The notes beneath the pieces are model-generated. The model searched no databases. It had not been told where the DNA came from and worked only from the letters and a program-made list of their open reading frames with translations. Both the position numbers and the translations under genes were made by a program. Positions 1 through 6,472 of a stretch of 6,646 nt of DNA are shown here, piece after piece. Position 1 is the stretch's first letter. Each line of letters opens with the position of its first letter. Source of the DNA: an uncultured Selenomonadales bacterium (GTDB taxonomy: Bacteria; Bacillota; Negativicutes; Selenomonadales; Selenomonadaceae); the NCBI GenBank assembly GCA_937877565.1, contig CALFJB010000004.1, forward strand, positions 1-6,646. Direction: 5' to 3'.

Positions 1-2368
1 AAGTCTCTATGCCGTCAATGCCCGGCATTCTGTGGTCAAGGAAAATTATATCGTATTTTTTCTGTGTCACGAGGTCTAAGCAAGCGTAGCCGCTTTCCGC
101 CGTATCAATTCTAATTTTCGTCTTCTTAAGCAATCCTTTGACAACGGTCAAGTTCATAACCGTATCATCGACGACTAAAATTTTGGCGTCAGGCGCTGTA
201 AATTTTTCCTTATACTTTTTATGCTGGCTTATTGAGTGACGATAACTTTCTGCAAAGTCGCCAATCGGTTGACGATTGATAACTTTCTGCTCAAGTTCAA
301 AGGAAAATTCCGAACCTTCGCCGTAGACGCTTGCAACTTCAAGGTGACTGTGCATCATCTCCAAAAGTTTTTTGGTAATATTCATACCCAAGCCCGTACC
401 TTCAATCGTGCGGTTACGTTTCTCCTCAATACGTTCAAAAGCACTGAAAAGTTTTTTGATGTCCTCCGGCTTAATCCCTATGCCAGTATCTTTGACGCTG
501 ACGCAAAGTAAAATTTTATCGTCGGAAATATTTTTAAAATTTACGGTAAGCGTCACGCCGCCTTTTTCCGTGTACTTAACCGCATTCGTCAAAATGTTTG
601 TGACAACTTGCTTGATTCTTATTTCGTCGCCAAAAAGATCGCTCGGCAAATTTTCATCCGCTTCAATGTGGAAAGTTAAATCTTTATCTTCTGCGCGTTT
701 TTGAACCATATGTACCAAATCGTTAAGAAGGGAACTTAGCGCGTATTCGACAGGAATAATTTCCATTTTACCCGCTTCAATCTTGCTGAAGTCTAAAATA
801 TCGTTGACAATGCCTAGAAGTGAATTTCCTGCACTACGAAGATTTTCAGCATACTCCAAAATATTTTCGTCGTTTGATTCGCGCAAAATCATTTCGTCCA
901 TACCTAAAATCGCATTTATCGGCGTCCTTATTTCGTGGCTCATATTTGAAAGAAATTGTGACTTTGATTTATTTGCAGCTTCAGCCGCCACGACGGCGTA
1001 TTTTAAATCGTCATTGGTTTCATTAAGTTCATTTGTCGTTGCCTCCAAAAATGCGGCAAGACGTTTCGCAAGCGGTACAATTCCTTCAAAACTTTCATTA
1101 AACTTCGGAGCGTCGTAAACCGAAAAATTGCGCGCAGGTCCTTCACGAAAAGCTACAGAAATAATTGCCGAACCTGCAACGCCGCCTTTATCGTTAAATT
1201 TATAAATTTCGCCGTTGCCGAAACAATAAACGGTTTCTTGCTGAACTTTTTTAAAAAATTGAATTTCTGTGAAATAATCGGTATTCAAAAAAATTGTCCG
1301 TGCGCCGCAAATATAAAGTTGAATGGCTTGAGGATCAAATTTTTTAAATTCGCGCCCGACTTTTTCGGATTCTCTTAAAAGGTCAATGGGATTTCCGTAA
1401 CTCAAACAAATTTTTTCGCCTTTATGAATATCGTTATTAAAATAAAGTCTGCCTGACTCGTCATAAATTGAAGGGACTCTGGCAAAATCAAGCCCGCCGC
1501 GATCGACTAATAAAGGAAATTCAAAAACATTAAACATTAAATGTTCATTGGGCACGATATTTAAATATTTTCTGTAAATATCGACGGCGGGAATGTTGTC
1601 AATCTTTGAAAGACCGTTAATCCCCAAAGTTTCGGTAACGGTCATTTTTTTGCCTATAGCCTTCCAACCGAGCGTGTAATTGGCTTTAATGTGCAAATCT
1701 TCACCGCTGTACGCCACAAAAACAATTCCTTCACTATGGTAGTCATTGCCGAGAATAAAGCTTCTTACGTCCTGATTTTGAAAAGCTTGCACAATGTTAT
1801 GGTACGTGCAATTTTTTTCCTGATTGTAAGAAGTTCCCGCGATAACTCCGAAGAAAGGAATATTTTCAAATTCTTTGGCAAGTAAAGACAAACCGTCAGA
1901 AAAAATTCCCGAAATTTGCGAGCATAAAATTTCAACGCCTCTAAGATTTTTGACATTTTTTAATTTATTTTTAAAATCTGTGACCAATTCAATAACGCTG
2001 TTCATTTCGCCGGCATCAACGTCAAAAATTGTAACTTTGCCTGACGAATAAAAATAAAAAATGCTTATGACGGCGTAATTTTCGGATAAATCGGCGACAC
2101 TTGTAACCCAAGCCTGCTCGGAATCAATATCTTTGCGTTTGTGCCCAAAATTTGACATTGAAGTTCCGATAATTTTAGCCTTCGGAAAATTTTCTTTCAA
2201 TGCGCGGTACATCTTTTTTGAATCGGAATTTTTAAACTGCGCAGTAAAGACTTTGAATAAAACTTCATTAGCAGATTTATAATCTTCGCTTGATTTAATT
2301 TTCTCCGCCCAAATAAAAAATTCTTCCTTGCTTTTTAATCGGCATGTTTTTTGCTTCAATACGCTCAT
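1..2368 (-). CDS. FIST-domain hybrid sensor histidine kinase/response regulator (3' end cut by window edge)
   Basis: This is a cytoplasmic-looking hybrid two-component kinase; 789 codons lie in the window and the gene continues past the left edge. Residues about 25-425 read as a FIST sensor (N-terminal half with KAKIIGTS, C-terminal half with YTLGWKAIGKKMTVTET around W235). FIST domains are predicted small-ligand sensors, and no membrane segment is visible. A short helical linker (about 440-470) leads to HisKA with SHEIRTP, phospho-acceptor His478. The HATPase domain has its N box with N595 (NAVKYT), G1 box DTGIG at 627-631 and G2 box EGTGLGM from 656. The receiver begins near 729 with VVDD (acidic pair 734-735) and phospho-acceptor Asp778 in FLDHRMPG, so it is complete only to just beyond this Asp. 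The likely mechanism is ligand-controlled His-to-Asp phosphorelay. The start is uncertain: the ATG at 2368 abuts the Shine-Dalgarno-like AAAGGA, whereas an in-frame TTG at 2359 has 9-base spacing. The reading frame is intact. The ligand is unknown. Confidence 0.9.
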   Translation of the reverse strand, partial: MSVLKQKTCRLKSKEEFFIWAEKIKSSEDYKSANEVLFKVFTAQFKNSDSKKMYRALKENFPKAKIIGTSMSNFGHKRKDIDSEQAWVTSVADLSENYAVISIFYFYSSGKVTIFDVDAGEMNSVIELVTDFKNKLKNVKNLRGVEILCSQISGIFSDGLSLLAKEFENIPFFGVIAGTSYNQEKNCTYHNIVQAFQNQDVRSFILGNDYHSEGIVFVAYSGEDLHIKANYTLGWKAIGKKMTVTETLGINGLSKIDNIPAVDIYRKYLNIVPNEHLMFNVFEFPLLVDRGGLDFARVPSIYDESGRLYFNNDIHKGEKICLSYGNPIDLLRESEKVGREFKKFDPQAIQLYICGARTIFLNTDYFTEIQFFKKVQQETVYCFGNGEIYKFNDKGGVAGSAIISVAFREGPARNFSVYDAPKFNESFEGIVPLAKRLAAFLEATTNELNETNDDLKYAVVAAEAANKSKSQFLSNMSHEIRTPINAILGMDEMILRESNDENILEYAENLRSAGNSLLGIVNDILDFSKIEAGKMEIIPVEYALSSLLNDLVHMVQKRAEDKDLTFHIEADENLPSDLFGDEIRIKQVVTNILTNAVKYTEKGGVTLTVNFKNISDDKILLCVSVKDTGIGIKPEDIKKLFSAFERIEEKRNRTIEGTGLGMNITKKLLEMMHSHLEVASVYGEGSEFSFELEQKVINRQPIGDFAESYRHSISQHKKYKEKFTAPDAKILVVDDTVMNLTVVKGLLKKTKIRIDTAESGYACLDLVTQKKYDIIFLDHRMPGIDGIET

Positions 2369-2520
2369 TCCTTTCGGAAAAAATTTTATGATTTATTTTA
2401 CAAAGTGAAAACGCCGAGGTCAAATTCCGGCGGATGATTAAGTTTTTTTCGTCTATAGAATTCTCTAAGTTAAAGTTCATTTTCCTCCACAAAATTTTCA
2501 CTACCAAAATTTTTTAAAAC

Positions 2521-2529
2521 ATTTTAGCA
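2521..2529 (-). promoter_or_regulatory. Possible extended -10 promoter for the sensor kinase gene
   Basis: On the minus strand the bases read TGCTAAAAT, an extended -10 (TGnTAAAAT), about 155 bases upstream of the kinase start and just after the terminator of the preceding gene. A separate promoter is expected here because of that terminator. No good -35 box is visible, only an AT-rich stretch, so the call is tentative. Confidence 0.35.
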
Positions 2530-2540
2530 CTTTTTGGAAT

Positions 2541-2580
2541 AAAAAAATACCTTCACGTTAATTTGACATGAAGGTAAAAT
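2541..2580 (-). terminator. Rho-independent terminator of the SPFH gene
   Basis: An 8-bp stem (2548-2555 with 2569-2576, TACCTTCA/TGAAGGTA) encloses a 13-base loop. On the minus strand it is followed by seven T residues (2547-2541). It begins 17 bases beyond the stop codon of the SPFH gene, so it should end that transcript and separate it from the kinase gene. Confidence 0.8.
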
Positions 2581-2593
2581 TCTAAATTCTAAA

Positions 2594-3868
2594 TTATCCT
2601 CTTGGTTTCCCGCATTCCATACAGAATTTACCTTTGTTGACAGCGCCACAACTGCAAGTCCATTCATCTGAAGCAGGTTTAGGTTTCCCGCACTCTGAAC
2701 AGAATTTACCGGTATTCGTCGCGCCGCATTCACACTTCCAACCGGCGGCAAGTGCAGGTTTTTTCGCGCCGCAATTCATACAGAAATTTCCGCGATTGCC
2801 GTCATTGCCGCAGGAAGGACATTTCCACGTAGACGGTTGATTTTGCGGTTGTTGTTGCTGTTGAGCCATTGCAAAAAGATTAGCCGCGTTGACTCCACCT
2901 GCATTTTGAGCCATACCCATTCCCATAAATCCTGTCATAGCACCTGCTGTATTATTCGCCGCCGCTTGCATTGCGCTAGCTTGTGCACCTGTTAAATGAG
3001 CAGCCGCCATTGCAGGATTTCTCAACGCGCCGCTACGTTGCATTTCCTTAATCATTGCGGCATCTTCTTCACTTGCGCTGACATTTGAAACGCCGAAAGA
3101 TACCACTTGCAAGCCGCGAAGGTCTCCCCACTTTTTACTTAAAACTTCGTTAAGTGCGTCGGCAATTTCCTGCGTATGTGCTGGTAAGGCACTGTAACGA
3201 ATACCCATTTCAGAAATTTTTGCGAAGGCAGGTTGCAAAGCCGTCATCAATTCAGTTTTAAGTTGCGCGTCAATTTCCGAACGATTATAAGTTTCAGTGA
3301 TGTTGCCACAAACATTCGTATAAAATAAAATTGGATTGACAATTTTGTAACTGTACGAACCAAAACATTTTATCGCAATGTCAACGTCAAGCCCAATGTT
3401 GTAGTCGACGACGCGGAACGGTACAGGACTTGGCGTGCCGTATTTATTGCCGACAATTTCTTTCGTGTTGAAATAATAAATTCGCTGATCCTTGCCGGTA
3501 TCGCCGCCGAAAGTGAAACGTCTGCCAATTTCGTGAAAGACGGCTTGAATATTTGCCGCAAGACTTCCGCCGGAAAAAAGTGAAGGCGCAGTACCTTTAT
3601 CGTAAGTGTATTCGCCGGGCTCCGCGCAAAAATCTACAACTTTGCCCTGCTCAACAATCATCATGCACTGACCATTATTGACAGAAATAATTGAACCGTC
3701 CGTAATAATGTTATCGTCGCCGGAATTGGAGCTCCAACTGTGGCTTTTACGACGATGACCCTTCGCCGCTAAAATGTCCGCGCTTAAACTGTCGCAATAA
3801 AAAAATTCCTTCCACTGATCTCCAAGAGTTCCGCCTGCAGCGCTTAATGCCGCTTGAATTAAACCCAT
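2594..3868 (-). CDS. YdjI-like SPFH (band 7) protein with three C-terminal zinc ribbons
   Basis: A 424-residue protein. The start ATG at 3868 is chosen because GGAGG (3881-3877) lies 8 bases upstream and the protein then begins MGLIQAALSAAGG..DQWKEFFYCDSL, the typical start of this family, often labelled 'virion core protein'. The SPFH-like core covers about residues 20-290. It is followed by an Ala/Met/Gly/Gln-rich linker with a QQQQQ run. Three zinc ribbons follow, each opening with Trp: Cys350/353/363/366, Cys379/381/390/393 and Cys405/407/416/419. The first has a CxxC pair; the second and third start with CxC and look like tandem copies (GKFCxECGKP). In Bacillus the relative YdjI acts with PspA-type membrane-stress proteins and helps recruit them to the membrane; a similar scaffold role is inferred here. 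No pspA relative is in the window. The gene is monocistronic, with terminators on both sides, and no clear promoter was found upstream. Confidence 0.9.
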   Translation of the reverse strand: MGLIQAALSAAGGTLGDQWKEFFYCDSLSADILAAKGHRRKSHSWSSNSGDDNIITDGSIISVNNGQCMMIVEQGKVVDFCAEPGEYTYDKGTAPSLFSGGSLAANIQAVFHEIGRRFTFGGDTGKDQRIYYFNTKEIVGNKYGTPSPVPFRVVDYNIGLDVDIAIKCFGSYSYKIVNPILFYTNVCGNITETYNRSEIDAQLKTELMTALQPAFAKISEMGIRYSALPAHTQEIADALNEVLSKKWGDLRGLQVVSFGVSNVSASEEDAAMIKEMQRSGALRNPAMAAAHLTGAQASAMQAAANNTAGAMTGFMGMGMAQNAGGVNAANLFAMAQQQQQPQNQPSTWKCPSCGNDGNRGNFCMNCGAKKPALAAGWKCECGATNTGKFCSECGKPKPASDEWTCSCGAVNKGKFCMECGKPRG

Positions 3869-3968
3869 TTTAATTGCCTCCGTAATAAAAAAATTTTTGT
3901 TTAATTCTTGACGACAATTAAATTTTCCTGCAAAAATATTTACCAAAAAACACCGAGAATAAATTTGC

Positions 3969-4019
3969 TATCCTTTTTGCAACTAAGTTGTAGAGATACC
4001 TGCAAACCTTTATAGGATA
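3969..4019. repeat. Nested inverted repeat upstream of the SPFH gene
   Basis: Outer arms TATCCT (3969-3974) and AGGATA (4014-4019) enclose inner arms TTTGCA (3976-3981) and TGCAAA (4001-4006). This gives two 6-bp helices with a 1x7 asymmetric internal loop. The apical part holds a competing CAACTAAGTTG near-palindrome and a GTA-GAGA-TAC mini-hairpin. It lies about 100 bases upstream of the SPFH start and just past the tsf terminator, so it could be a 5' leader structure or an operator. It matches no riboswitch I recognise. Confidence 0.35.
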
Positions 4020-4027
4020 TTTTACTG

Positions 4028-4066
4028 AAAAAGACGGTCAGCAAAATTTACCGACCGTCTTTTTTT
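4028..4066 (-). terminator. Rho-independent terminator of tsf
   Basis: A GC-rich stem GACGGTC (4033-4039) with GACCGTC (4053-4059) is extended by five A:T pairs to 4028-4064. The minus strand runs into TTTTT after the stem, about 45 bases beyond the tsf stop. The plus strand also has a T run (4060-4066), so it could work in both directions, though no plus-strand gene is seen. Confidence 0.82.
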
Positions 4067-4108
4067 ACTATGCATTGAATGTTAGCTTTTAGGATATATA
4101 ATTTTTAA

Positions 4109-4978
4109 TTATTTAAGCTGTGCCGCAACTTCCGCCGCAAAATCTGATTGTTTCTTTTCGATACCTTCGCCGAGTTGATAACGCGCAAAGTTCAAAACTT
4201 TCACGCCGCCAAGAATATCTTGCACAGTCTTTTCATTATCTTTAACAAATTCCTGTTCGACAAGGCAAACTTCTTTGTAGAATTTTTTGATACGTCCTTC
4301 GACCATACGTTCAACAATTTTTTCAGGCTTACCCTCTTCAAGTGCTTGCTTACGAAGAATTTCTTTTTCGTGTTCAAGTTCAGCCGCGTCAACTCTGTCA
4401 CGGTCAATAGCCAAAGGATTCATCGCCGCAATTTGCAGTGCAACATCTTTGCCAAGTTCATTAGTGCCACCGTCAAGTTCGACAAGGACGCCGATTTTAC
4501 CGCCCATATGAATGTAGCTGATAAGTTTACCCTTAGTTTCGTAGCGAATGAAACGACGAACAGAAATTTTTTCGCCGATAGTAGCGGTTGCTTCTGTCAC
4601 GAGGTCAACAACTTTTTTACTGCCGATTTTACTTTCGTTAAGCGCGTCAATGTCTGCAGGATTAACTTTAGCTACTTGTTCGGTAATTTCTTTGACAAGT
4701 GCGCGGAAGTTTTCATTGTTCGCAGTGAAGTCAGTTTCGCAGTTAATTTCAGCCATAGCGGCAATTTTTCCGTCAGCAGAAACGTACGCCGCTACAGCAC
4801 CTTCTGCCGCGATACGACCTGATTTTTTAGCCGCCTTAGCAATACCTTTTTCGCGAAGATAATCAGCCGCCTTGCTCATATCGCCTTGAGTTTCGGCAAG
4901 AGCCTTTTTGCAGTCCATCATACCAGCGCCGGTTCTTTCACGTAATTCTTTAACCATTGCCGCAGTTACAGTTGCCAT
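4109..4978 (-). CDS. tsf: Translation elongation factor Ts
   Basis: EF-Ts is the cytoplasmic guanine nucleotide exchange factor that releases GDP from EF-Tu during elongation. The 289-residue product is full length for the family. The N-terminal UBA-like domain is clear (VKELRERTGAGMMDCKKAL, then KAADYLREKGIAKAAKK). The core contains NCETDF followed by TANNENF (many family members have TDFVARN), and a second core repeat has IHMGGKIGVLVEL. The C-terminus ends in a helix with FAAEVAAQLK. The start ATG at 4978 is preceded by AAGGAG (4995-4990) with 11-base spacing. Normally tsf follows rpsB and is often followed by pyrH. Here upstream lies only a short acidic tail fused to a truncated PBP, and downstream a terminator closes the unit, so pyrH is not next. 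No promoter is visible directly upstream; it would be expected before the missing rpsB. Confidence 0.98.
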   Translation of the reverse strand: MATVTAAMVKELRERTGAGMMDCKKALAETQGDMSKAADYLREKGIAKAAKKSGRIAAEGAVAAYVSADGKIAAMAEINCETDFTANNENFRALVKEITEQVAKVNPADIDALNESKIGSKKVVDLVTEATATIGEKISVRRFIRYETKGKLISYIHMGGKIGVLVELDGGTNELGKDVALQIAAMNPLAIDRDRVDAAELEHEKEILRKQALEEGKPEKIVERMVEGRIKKFYKEVCLVEQEFVKDNEKTVQDILGGVKVLNFARYQLGEGIEKKQSDFAAEVAAQLK

Positions 4979-5006
4979 TTATATTTATTCTCCTTAATTT
5001 CAAATT

Positions 5007-5048
5007 TTATTCTTCAGACTCTTCGTCTTCCTCAACGTCAGCCGTATC
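5007..5048 (-). pseudogene. rpsB: Probable 3' remnant of rpsB (ribosomal protein S2 tail)
   Basis: The last codons before the stop at 5009-5007 encode DTADVEEDEESEE, an acidic tail of the kind seen at the end of many S2 proteins. The stop lies 28 bases before tsf, the usual place for the end of rpsB. Codons change here as well: ACG, GAC and GAG appear, whereas the PBP region to the right uses mostly ACT/ACA, GAT and GAA. The call rests on position, acidity and codon use. The fragment is too short to identify by sequence, and the upstream limit is uncertain by about 20 bases. Confidence 0.45.
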
Positions 5049-6035
5049 AGTTTCAACAACACCTTCTTCTAAACCAATTGAAGCTACAACAGTTTTAAAT
5101 GTTGAACCTGGTTCATATAAATATGAAACATTTTTATTTGCCCATAATTTATATTTTGCTTCACTTTTTTCCTTATCTGTTAAATTATCCCATTCTTCTG
5201 ATAAACCTGTATAAACAGGATTTTGTGGATCATTTAAATCATAATCTGGATAATTTGCCATAGCTAAAATTCCACCATCTTGTGGATCCATTAAAATAAC
5301 TCCACCATATCCAGCATTATTTTCTTCTACAGCATCTTTCAAATATTTTTCAGCAATACCTTGAATATAAGAATCTATAGTTAGATAAATATTACTTCCA
5401 TTTTCAGGAGCAACATATTCTTCATCTTCATCTGAAATAGCTTCACCATTAACATCAAGAGTTGCAGTTAAAACACCAGAAGTTCCAACTAATGTATCAT
5501 TCCACTTAGCTTCTAGCCCTGTAAGACCAGTATTATCAGTTCCACAAAAGCCAATTAATGTAGAAGCTAAACTTCCATTTGGATAATATCTTTTAAAATC
5601 TTCATCTATATTAATTCCAGATGTTACATTATTTTCATTCATCCATTCTTTTAACAAATTAACTTTATCAGATTCGACTTTTCTAGCAATAACAACAACA
5701 GAAGATTCACTACTTGCTTTTGCAAGAGCATCTTCATATTCTAATCCAAAAATTTCAGCAAATTTTGTTGCTAAAACTTCAGGCTCAACCTTCTTACCAT
5801 TTTCATATTTAACTTTATTAGGATTTATTGAAACTGTATCAACAGAAACACTAACAGCTAAAACTTTTCCATTTGAATCAAAAATAGTTCCTCTATTAGA
5901 ACTAATTATTTGACTTTTAGTTTGTTGAGCATAAGCAGACTTTTTATAATCATTCCCTTTAATAAAAATTATATATGAAAGCTTAACAATAACTGCTATA
6001 AAACCAATTGTAACAATAGCCCCAATAAATTGCAT
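5007..6035 (-). CDS. Class B penicillin-binding protein (SpoVD/PBP2 type), truncated after the SxxK motif
   Basis: Class B PBPs are membrane-anchored transpeptidases that cross-link peptidoglycan. The open frame from ATG 6035 gives 342 residues. An N-terminal membrane anchor spans about 3-28. SSNRGTIFDSNGKVLA follows (about 49-64), the usual start of the PBP dimerisation domain, and later come GLTGLEAKWNDTL, LTIDSYIQ and GGILAMANYPDYDLNDP. The transpeptidase domain opens with EPGSTFK, with nucleophile Ser311 and Lys314. The protein then ends about 28 residues later in TADVEEDEESEE, so the SxN and KTG motifs are missing (relatives are about 550-700 residues) and it cannot be an active transpeptidase. 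The last 11-15 residues appear foreign (see the rpsB remnant). ATG 6035 has no clear ribosome binding site. An in-frame ATA at 6086 lies 7 bases after AGGTG (6098-6094) and would add a Lys-rich cytoplasmic tail. An in-frame TGA at 6095-6093 blocks any longer start. Confidence 0.85.
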   Translation of the reverse strand: MQFIGAIVTIGFIAVIVKLSYIIFIKGNDYKKSAYAQQTKSQIISSNRGTIFDSNGKVLAVSVSVDTVSINPNKVKYENGKKVEPEVLATKFAEIFGLEYEDALAKASSESSVVVIARKVESDKVNLLKEWMNENNVTSGINIDEDFKRYYPNGSLASTLIGFCGTDNTGLTGLEAKWNDTLVGTSGVLTATLDVNGEAISDEDEEYVAPENGSNIYLTIDSYIQGIAEKYLKDAVEENNAGYGGVILMDPQDGGILAMANYPDYDLNDPQNPVYTGLSEEWDNLTDKEKSEAKYKLWANKNVSYLYEPGSTFKTVVASIGLEEGVVETDTADVEEDEESEE

Positions 6036-6120
6036 TACAACTTTAGATTCTTCTCTATCTTTATCTTTTTTTTTCTTATTCCCTATTGGTTTTCACCTAC
6101 CAATCTACATATTTTTTTAA

Positions 6121-6149
6121 ATTATATCACTAACCATTTTTTATATCAA
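6121..6149 (-). promoter_or_regulatory. Sigma-A type promoter for the PBP gene
   Basis: The minus strand carries TTGATA (6149-6144), a 17-base spacer, and TATAAT (6126-6121). This gives a transcript starting near 6114, shortly before the AGGTG ribosome binding site at 6098-6094. That supports translation starting close to 6086 rather than only at 6035. Confidence 0.7.
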
Positions 6150-6184
6150 CGATTTTTATACCAAAAATTAGAAAAAAATGAATT

Positions 6185-6254
6185 TCCTATTATATAAATT
6201 GCGGTCGAAATCTTGTTAACGATTTCGTATCCGCAATTATATAGGTTATCCTAT
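6185..6254. repeat. Palindromic, MITE/REP-like intergenic element
   Basis: Terminal inverted arms TATATAAATTGCGG (6191-6204) and CCGCAATTATATA (6231-6243) match except for one extra A. Inside, CGAAATC (6206-6212) pairs with GATTTCG (6221-6227) around the 8-base loop TTGTTAAC. The whole is flanked by direct TCCTAT copies (6185-6190 and 6249-6254), which could be a target duplication. It lies between the ferredoxin terminator and the PBP promoter. It could be a small non-autonomous repeat or a strong structured element. Its arms are more GC-rich than the surrounding DNA. Confidence 0.5.
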
Positions 6255-6290
6255 AAAAAATTTAAATGACGCCTTAGCGTCATTTGATTT
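6255..6290 (-). terminator. Rho-independent terminator of the ferredoxin gene
   Basis: A 9-bp perfect stem (AAATGACGC 6264-6272 with GCGTCATTT 6277-6285) encloses the loop CTTA. The minus strand continues AAATTTTTT (6263-6255). It begins 13 bases past the ferredoxin stop. A plus-strand T run (6288-6293) makes it symmetric, but no plus-strand gene is seen. Confidence 0.75.
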
Positions 6291-6298
6291 TTTCTTAT

Positions 6299-6472
6299 TT
6301 ATTCTACTTCTGGAGCTCCAACTGGACATACACCTTCGCATGTTCCACATTCTATACATTGAGCTTTGTCAATTACGAAACAAGTATCTCCTTGTTTAAT
6401 ACAAGTTACTGGGCAAGCACCTTCACATGCTCCACAGCTAATACATTTTTCAGGATTAATTTTATATGCCAT
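6299..6472 (-). CDS. 2[4Fe-4S] clostridial-type ferredoxin
   Basis: A 57-residue soluble electron carrier that holds two 4Fe-4S clusters and serves low-potential anaerobic redox enzymes. The two cluster motifs are complete: Cys10, 13, 16 and 20 (CISCGACEGACP) and Cys39, 42, 45 and 49 (CIECGTCEGVCP). Cys24 and Cys31 are extra, not standard ligands. Length and symmetric two-fold layout match the clostridial family. The start ATG at 6472 is preferred: AAAGGAG (6490-6484) lies 11 bases upstream, and the product starts MAYKINPEKC as usual in the family. The in-frame GTG at 6484 overlaps the ribosome binding site. The gene has its own promoter and terminator, so it is a monocistronic unit. It points to an anaerobe. 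Confidence 0.95.
   Translation of the reverse strand: MAYKINPEKCISCGACEGACPVTCIKQGDTCFVIDKAQCIECGTCEGVCPVGAPEVE

Noticed and set aside
236..1118. Several plus-strand open frames of about 70-110 codons
   Set aside because: They are antisense to the kinase, whose motifs H478, N595, D627 and D778 are all in one unbroken minus frame.
2524..2840. Open frames on both strands over the zinc-ribbon region
   Set aside because: Out-of-frame readings of the Cys-rich end of the SPFH gene and its terminator; no own start signals.
3869..3946. A 26-residue N-terminal extension of the SPFH protein, starting at 3946
   Set aside because: GGAGG at 3881-3877 with 8-base spacing fixes the ATG at 3868, and the family typically starts MGLI there.
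3988..4066. A possible plus-strand small RNA (TTGTAG, 17 bases, TATAGG, then the hairpin)
   Set aside because: The predicted start falls right at the terminator hairpin, so the transcript would be little more than the hairpin itself; the -35 and -10 boxes are poor.
4148..4822. A 224-codon open frame on the plus strand
   Set aside because: It lies wholly antisense to tsf, has a Phe/Asn-rich, low-complexity product, no ribosome binding site that I can see, and no recognisable domain. It is a shadow of the tsf codon pattern.
6093..6107. Reassigned UGA codon extending the PBP upstream
   Set aside because: Reading through the TGA gives only three more codons before an in-frame TAG, with no start codon between; other genes here do not need recoding.
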